DNA from: JAGPUQ01 sp947084925
GTDB lineage: Bacteria; Pseudomonadota; Gammaproteobacteria; Pseudomonadales; Porticoccaceae
Length of the DNA: 43,054 bases
Direction: 5' to 3'
NCBI GenBank assembly: GCA_947084925.1
Contig: CAMTUJ010000036.1
Location: 1 to 43,054, forward strand
Both the position numbers and the translations under genes were made by a program. The notes below the pieces were generated by a model. The model was given only the letters and a program-made list of their open reading frames with translations, ran no database searches and was not told where the DNA came from. This document shows, piece after piece, positions 39,226 through 43,054 of this stretch (position 1 is the stretch's first letter; every line of letters starts with the position of its first letter).

Positions 39226-40425
39226 TCAGTCCCGCCGCAGCCCGTCGCGAATCGCGATGGGATTGGGAAAGTTGAGCACCACGATGTAGCTGGAAATCAG
39301 GAAAGTCAGGATGGTCGCCGCCTGGATCAAATGCGAGGCGGCGTTGCCGATGAGGCCGAGACTGGCGGCCAGATAGGCCACCAGCAGCGAGAATTCACTG
39401 CTCTGCCCCAGGCGGCAGCCCAGATCCCAGCCCAGCCTGCGTGCCTGTTCGCCCCGCCCCCGCAGCAGAAAACGAAAGGCGACGGGCTTGAGCAGCAGCA
39501 TACCGCCCCCGAGCACCAGCGCCGGCACGGCGATCTCGCGCAACAAACCCAGATCGAACCGCGCCCCGATGGTGAAGAAAAACAGCACCAGGAAAAAATC
39601 CCGCAATGGCTTCAGCGACAACGCGATGTGCTGGGAAATGGGGCTGGTGGCGATGCTGATGCCGGCGATAAAGGCGCCGATCTCCCGCGACAAACCGAGC
39701 TGATGGGACAATTCCGCGACACCCAGACACCAGCCGATGGCGAGCAGAAACATGTATTCGCCCATGCGATCGTAGCGCGCGAAGAGCTTCAAAATAACGA
39801 ATCGCACCGCCAGGGCTGAACAGACCGCGACCAGTGGCAGGGCCAGCAGCGTGCGGCCGATGCGGCCGGCATCGATCCCGCCGGCGTCGATTCCGCCCAG
39901 CACCAGCAGCAGGATGATCGCCAGAAAATCCTGCAACAGCAGCATTCCCACCATCAGCTCGCCGATGGGACGGTGATGCAGCACCGTGGTCGGCAGCAGC
40001 TTGATCCCGATGATGGTGCTGGAAAACATCATGGCCGCACCCACGATCAATGCTTCGATGGGCGCGAAACCAAACGCGCGGGCGATGCCGTAGCCCGCCG
40101 CCGCGAAGATCAGCGCGCTGATGACGGCGACATGGGTAATCTGCCGGAACACCCGCACCAGCGCCGCGGGCTGCATGTCGAGGCCGAGCAGAAACAGCAG
40201 GAAGATGATCCCGATATGGGAAATATCGGTAATCAGCGCAACGTCCGGAGTCAGTCCGAAGCCCGATGGGCCGAGCAGGGCGCCGAGCGCGATATAGGCG
40301 ACCAGCAGCGGCTGGCGACCGTAGAGCGCGAGCGTGGCCAGCACCGCGGCGCCACAGAAAATCAGAAAAAAGGAATGGAATACCGCGTCGTTCAACTCTG
40401 GATCACCGGGCTCGCATCCCGCCAT
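39226..40425 (-). CDS. Kef-type monovalent cation/proton antiporter (CPA2)
   Basis: 399 residues, about 12 predicted membrane helices, with CPA2 signatures 'LLVAYIALGALLGPSGFGL', 'GIIFLLFLLGLDM' and 'GMLLLQDFLAIILLLV' (the QD pair of the transport site). It has only the membrane domain; the C-terminal TrkA-N/RCK domain found in KefB/KefC is absent, so regulation by glutathione adducts or nucleotides as in KefC is not expected. A short in-frame duplication 'GGIDAGGIDAG' is seen after the QD helix. The ATG at 40425 lacks a ribosome site; an internal TTG giving 'LNDAVFHSFFLIF' is possible. It converges on sohB, with 22 nt between. Confidence 0.88.
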   Translation of the reverse strand: MAGCEPGDPELNDAVFHSFFLIFCGAAVLATLALYGRQPLLVAYIALGALLGPSGFGLTPDVALITDISHIGIIFLLFLLGLDMQPAALVRVFRQITHVAVISALIFAAAGYGIARAFGFAPIEALIVGAAMMFSSTIIGIKLLPTTVLHHRPIGELMVGMLLLQDFLAIILLLVLGGIDAGGIDAGRIGRTLLALPLVAVCSALAVRFVILKLFARYDRMGEYMFLLAIGWCLGVAELSHQLGLSREIGAFIAGISIATSPISQHIALSLKPLRDFFLVLFFFTIGARFDLGLLREIAVPALVLGGGMLLLKPVAFRFLLRGRGEQARRLGWDLGCRLGQSSEFSLLVAYLAASLGLIGNAASHLIQAATILTFLISSYIVVLNFPNPIAIRDGLRRD

Positions 40426-40469
40426 TGTGCTGCAATGGCGCCGCGTTCAGAAGGTCTCGATTGACGCCG

Positions 40470-40940
40470 TCAGGCGAGATCGCAGGCCGCCTGGTAGTGA
40501 ACGCTGAAGGCATCCAGACAGTTGCGCGCCGTGTCGAGCGAGGTGGCGTCCGGCAGTTCGAAGGCATCGAATCCGCAGCGGCGCAGGAAATGCAGTTGAT
40601 CGACAAAAATATCGCCGACCGCGCGCAACTCGCCGCGGAATCCGTAGCGCTCGCGCAGCAGACGGCCGCAGGAAAAGCCGCGTCCATCCATGAACGTGGG
40701 AAAATTGACCGCGATGCAGCCGAAGCGGTGGATGTCCGCGGCGATCTGCTCGGGCTCCTCGTCGCCGTTCAGCCAGATGCCGGTGCGGCTGGTACCCCGG
40801 GCGAGGAGGGCGTCGCGACGCGCCAGCCAGACGGGCAGGGGAAACAACAGGGCATCGCCATCCGCAATCCGCGCCGCATCGGCGTCGAACCGCTGCCACG
40901 CATCGATGGTGAAGCTCCCCGCCTTAAGCAGCTTTGGCAT
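40470..40940 (-). CDS. DUF934 protein linked to sulfite reductase
   Basis: 156 residues of the DUF934 family, with 'GIWLNGDEEPEQIAADIHRFGCIAVNFPTFMDGRGFS' and 'LRERYGFRGELRAVGDIFVDQLHFLRRCGFDAF'. In beta- and gammaproteobacteria this gene nearly always follows cysI and is thought to help assimilatory sulfite reduction, but no biochemical role is established. It starts 17 nt inside the end of cysI (ATG 40940 with AAGGA about 10 nt upstream), so the two are translationally coupled. Confidence 0.88.
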   Translation of the reverse strand: MPKLLKAGSFTIDAWQRFDADAARIADGDALLFPLPVWLARRDALLARGTSRTGIWLNGDEEPEQIAADIHRFGCIAVNFPTFMDGRGFSCGRLLRERYGFRGELRAVGDIFVDQLHFLRRCGFDAFELPDATSLDTARNCLDAFSVHYQAACDLA

Positions 40941-42588
40941 AGACACTGTCCTTGAAAGGTTCCACACCGACGCGACGGTAGGTTTCGATAAAGGTCTCGC
41001 CCTCGTGGCGTCGCTGCACGTAGACGTCGAGAATCCTGGCAATCACCCGCGGCACTTCCGGCGCGTAAAACGATGGCCCGAGCACCTGGCCGAGCGCGGC
41101 GCGGGAGCCCGCTTCGCCGCCGATCTGGATCTGGTAGAACTCCTCGCCTTTCTTGTCGACGCCGAGAATACCGATGTTGCCGACATGGTGATGACCGCAG
41201 GCATTCATGCAGCCGGAGATGTTCAGGGTCAGATCGCCGAGATCGTAGAGATAGTCGAGATCGTCGAATTCGCGCTGGATCGCCTCGGCAATCGGAATGG
41301 ATTTGGCGTTGGCCAGCGAGCAGAAGTCGCCGCCCGGGCAGCAGATGATGTCGCTCAGGGTGCCGATGGTGGGGGTCGCAAAGCCCTGGGCCTTCAGCGC
41401 GCGCCACAGCGCGGGGAGATCGCCGCGCCGCACATCGGCGAGCACCAGATTCTGATGATGGGTGACGCGCGCCTCGCCAAAGGCGTAGCGGTCGGCGAGA
41501 TCGGCAATGGCGTCGAGCTGCGCGTCGGTCACATCCCCCGGCGCCACGCCGACGGGTTTGAGCGACAGCACCACCGCGCAATAGCCGGGCACGCGGTGGG
41601 CGCGGACATTGCGTTCCAGCCAGCGCGCAAAGGCGCGTTCCGCGGCGGCGCAGGCGCTGACGGTGGCTTCCGCCGCCGCGACATCGACCGTCTCATAGGC
41701 CGGGGCGGTGAAAAACTGCCGGACGTGGGCAAAGTCCGCTTCGGTCAGGGTATTGGGGCCGTCCTTCAGGTGTTGCCATTCCGCAGCGACCCGCGCCGCG
41801 AACACCTCGGCGCCCCACGCCTTGACCAGAATCTTGATGCGGGCCTTGTACTTGTTGTCACGCCGCCCGTAGCGGTTGTAGACGCGCAGAATGGCTTCCA
41901 GATAGGTCAGCAGGTGGCGCGGTTCGATGAATTCGCCAATCACCTCGCCGATCACCGGCGTGCGCCCGAGCCCGCCGCCCACATACACCCGGAATCCCAG
42001 CGCGCCCGCAGCGTTCTTCACCAGTTGCAGACCGATGTCGTGCACCTGAATCGCCGCGCGATCGCTCTCGGACCCGCTCACGGCAATCTTGAACTTGCGC
42101 GGCAGGTAGGCGAATTCCGGATGAAAGGTAGACCAGCGCCGCACCAGCTCGCACCAGGGGCGCGGATCTTCCACCTCATCGGGCGCAATGCCGGCAAACT
42201 CGTCCGAGGTGATATTGCGGATGCAGTTGCCGCTGGTCTGGATCGCGTGCATATCGACCGTGGCCAGCTCGGCCAGAATGTCCGGCACCTCGGGCAGTTG
42301 CGGCCAGTTGAACTGGATGTTCTGGCGCGTCGTGAAATGGGCGTAGCCCTTGTCGTAGGTGCGGGCGATGTGGGCGAGGCGGCGCAGTTGCGACGCCGAG
42401 ATCAGGCCGTAGGGGATGCTGACCCGCAGCATGGGCGCCAGACGCTGGATATAAAGCCCGTTCTGCAGGCGCAACGGACGGAACTGATCTTCGGGAAGAT
42501 CGCCGTCCAGATAGCGCGCGGTCTGGTCGCGAAACTGTCGCACCCGCTCGCGCAGGAGACAACGGTCCCGATCATCGTAGAGGTACAT
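40924..42588 (-). CDS. cysI: Assimilatory sulfite reductase, siroheme subunit
   Basis: 554 residues. Two ferredoxin-like half domains are followed by siroheme-[4Fe-4S] modules. The cluster cysteines are C417-x5-C423 ('CPGGDFC') and C460-x3-C464 ('GCMNAC'), and the siroheme-binding basic residues lie around 'HFTTRQNIQFNW' and 'GNCIRNI'. It reduces sulfite to sulfide for cysteine synthesis. The sequence is of the shorter Pseudomonas/plant-like type that usually works without a CysJ flavoprotein partner (none is nearby), taking electrons from ferredoxin or another donor. A nitrite reductase role is less likely given the DUF934 partner. ATG 42588 has no clear ribosome site. Confidence 0.92.
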   Translation of the reverse strand: MYLYDDRDRCLLRERVRQFRDQTARYLDGDLPEDQFRPLRLQNGLYIQRLAPMLRVSIPYGLISASQLRRLAHIARTYDKGYAHFTTRQNIQFNWPQLPEVPDILAELATVDMHAIQTSGNCIRNITSDEFAGIAPDEVEDPRPWCELVRRWSTFHPEFAYLPRKFKIAVSGSESDRAAIQVHDIGLQLVKNAAGALGFRVYVGGGLGRTPVIGEVIGEFIEPRHLLTYLEAILRVYNRYGRRDNKYKARIKILVKAWGAEVFAARVAAEWQHLKDGPNTLTEADFAHVRQFFTAPAYETVDVAAAEATVSACAAAERAFARWLERNVRAHRVPGYCAVVLSLKPVGVAPGDVTDAQLDAIADLADRYAFGEARVTHHQNLVLADVRRGDLPALWRALKAQGFATPTIGTLSDIICCPGGDFCSLANAKSIPIAEAIQREFDDLDYLYDLGDLTLNISGCMNACGHHHVGNIGILGVDKKGEEFYQIQIGGEAGSRAALGQVLGPSFYAPEVPRVIARILDVYVQRRHEGETFIETYRRVGVEPFKDSVYAKAA

Positions 42589-42659
42589 GGCGGTGCTGCA
42601 TGAACTGGATGCGGGCGCGAATCTTAGCCTGCTGCCAGATGGTCGTAAAAAACTGATTC

Positions 42660-42687
42660 CTTATAACTCAAAGGCAAAAATGCATAA
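42660..42687 (-). promoter_or_regulatory. Possible cysI promoter
   Basis: On the minus strand TTATGC (42687-42682), 16 nt, then TATAAG (42665-42660). The -10 is five of six to consensus and the -35 is weak, which suits an activated (for example CysB-dependent) promoter. It would give a leader of about 65 nt. Confidence 0.35.
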
Positions 42688-42870
42688 GCCCGGCGCCCAT
42701 GCTTGTCCGAAGGTGGTCTCCGTTCAGGCATTGGGGGCTCCCGCCTGGCCAAGTGCCCGCGAATCTGCATTCAGGATGCATTCGGGAAGCGATGATGTCA
42801 GAATTTGGAAGGATTGGCGTGTTTTGGCAAGTGTAGGTTAATAACGATCAGCCTCAAAGGCGAGACGGTG

Positions 42871-42923
42871 ATGGATAGGGACGGTGAAATCCTGACGCTC
42901 GACGAGATATCCGCCTATCAGGT
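42871..42923 (+). pseudogene. Start of an excisionase-type HTH gene, interrupted
   Basis: ATG 42871 opens a frame reading M-D-R-D-G-E-I-L-T-L-D-E-I-S-A-Y-Q. This is the N-terminus of small helix-turn-helix (HTH_17, excisionase-like) proteins, which normally continue with L-K and a K-R/S-T-V-Y helix. Here the family pattern stops exactly where the inverted-repeat element begins (42924), after which the frame reads the element and ends at 42993. I infer that the element inserted into the gene; the remainder would lie beyond the window. Confidence 0.5.
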
Positions 42924-43054
42924 TGCTGAAAAACGTCGCGAGGGGGCCAGATGCGAGGCGCACGGAGCGCAGCGACCGAGACATATCAAGTAGATAGGCG
43001 AGGGAGCGAGCACCGCGCAACGAAGCAGATGGTGCCCGCAGCAGTTTTTCAGCA
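42924..43054. mobile_element. MITE-like inverted-repeat element, copy B
   Basis: It starts TGCTGAAAAAC (42924-42934) and ends GTTTTTCAGCA (43044-43054), a perfect 11-bp terminal inverted repeat. The 131-bp interior is rich in GCGAG/GCGCA motifs and has no convincing gene. Its left end and a right-hand block match the element at 29349. The window ends exactly at the last base of the repeat, so flanking duplications cannot be seen. A non-autonomous element is inferred. Confidence 0.65.

Noticed and set aside
42587..42841. 84-codon plus-strand frame divergent from cysI
   Set aside because: It overlaps the cysI start, has no ribosome site and crosses the likely cysI promoter.

Overview
The window is GC-rich, densely coded chromosomal DNA of a proteobacterium, most likely a gammaproteobacterium. 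The signs are the order tRNA-Leu, tig, clpP, clpX, lon, HU, ppiD; a second block mltD / yafS-like methyltransferase / rnhA / dnaQ that matches Enterobacteriaceae order except for a missing gloB; a full-length PurL fused to its glutaminase; and cysI followed by a DUF934 gene. The species was not identified. There is no sign of prophage, CRISPR or a large island. Most genes are housekeeping or catabolic.

Left part (1-5.5 kb): the edge carries the first codons of a minus-strand gene, then a MASE2-GGDEF diguanylate cyclase gene broken by a frameshift near 621-625. Next comes a minus-strand operon for alicyclic acid degradation (aliB, badI, badH homologues), divergent from a MarR-family gene that is the likely BadR-type regulator, with an inverted repeat between them. 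tadA follows. The ligase (AliA) and hydratase (BadK) needed to complete the cyclohexanecarboxylate route are not in the window.

5.5-18.5 kb: purL overlaps a thioredoxin-TPR co-chaperone gene (cnoX type). After these come a small Nif3/YqfO-like protein, an LLM-class flavin oxidoreductase and glyoxalase II. On the minus strand lie a class II aldolase-family protein, a 34-residue membrane peptide gene, and a glycerol-phosphate group (gap, a glycerophosphodiesterase, and a short GlpD overlapping it by a TTGA junction). A GTP cyclohydrolase II with an N-terminal extension and folD complete the minus-strand run.

18.6-23.1 kb: tRNA-Pro(UGG), tRNA-Arg(UCU) and tRNA-His(GUG) follow a near-consensus promoter. 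A HIT protein, a zinc alcohol dehydrogenase, a lipoprotein made of five 11-residue LEA-like repeats, and a phosphomannose-isomerase-like cupin protein come next, then tRNA-Leu(UAG).

23.2-31.8 kb: the protein quality-control cluster tig-clpP-clpX-lon-hup-ppiD. A strong bidirectional terminator follows clpX, a sigma-32-like promoter precedes lon, and a good sigma-70 promoter lies about 200 nt before the HU gene. The HU leader contains a short inverted-repeat element.

31.8-43.05 kb: mltD (minus), then yafS-like methyltransferase, rnhA and dnaQ; a stand-alone protein resembling the N-terminal region of ChpA; a two-helix membrane protein whose 3' end runs into a 14-unit heptanucleotide repeat; sohB; a Kef-type antiporter; and DUF934 plus cysI. 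At the right edge a second copy of the inverted-repeat element appears to sit inside the start of an excisionase-type HTH gene.

No wholly new multi-gene system is supported. The features most worth a second look are the paired MITE-like elements, the heptamer array, the Asp-for-Glu change in the AliB homologue, the stand-alone ChpA-like protein, the LEA-like lipoprotein and the interrupted genes.
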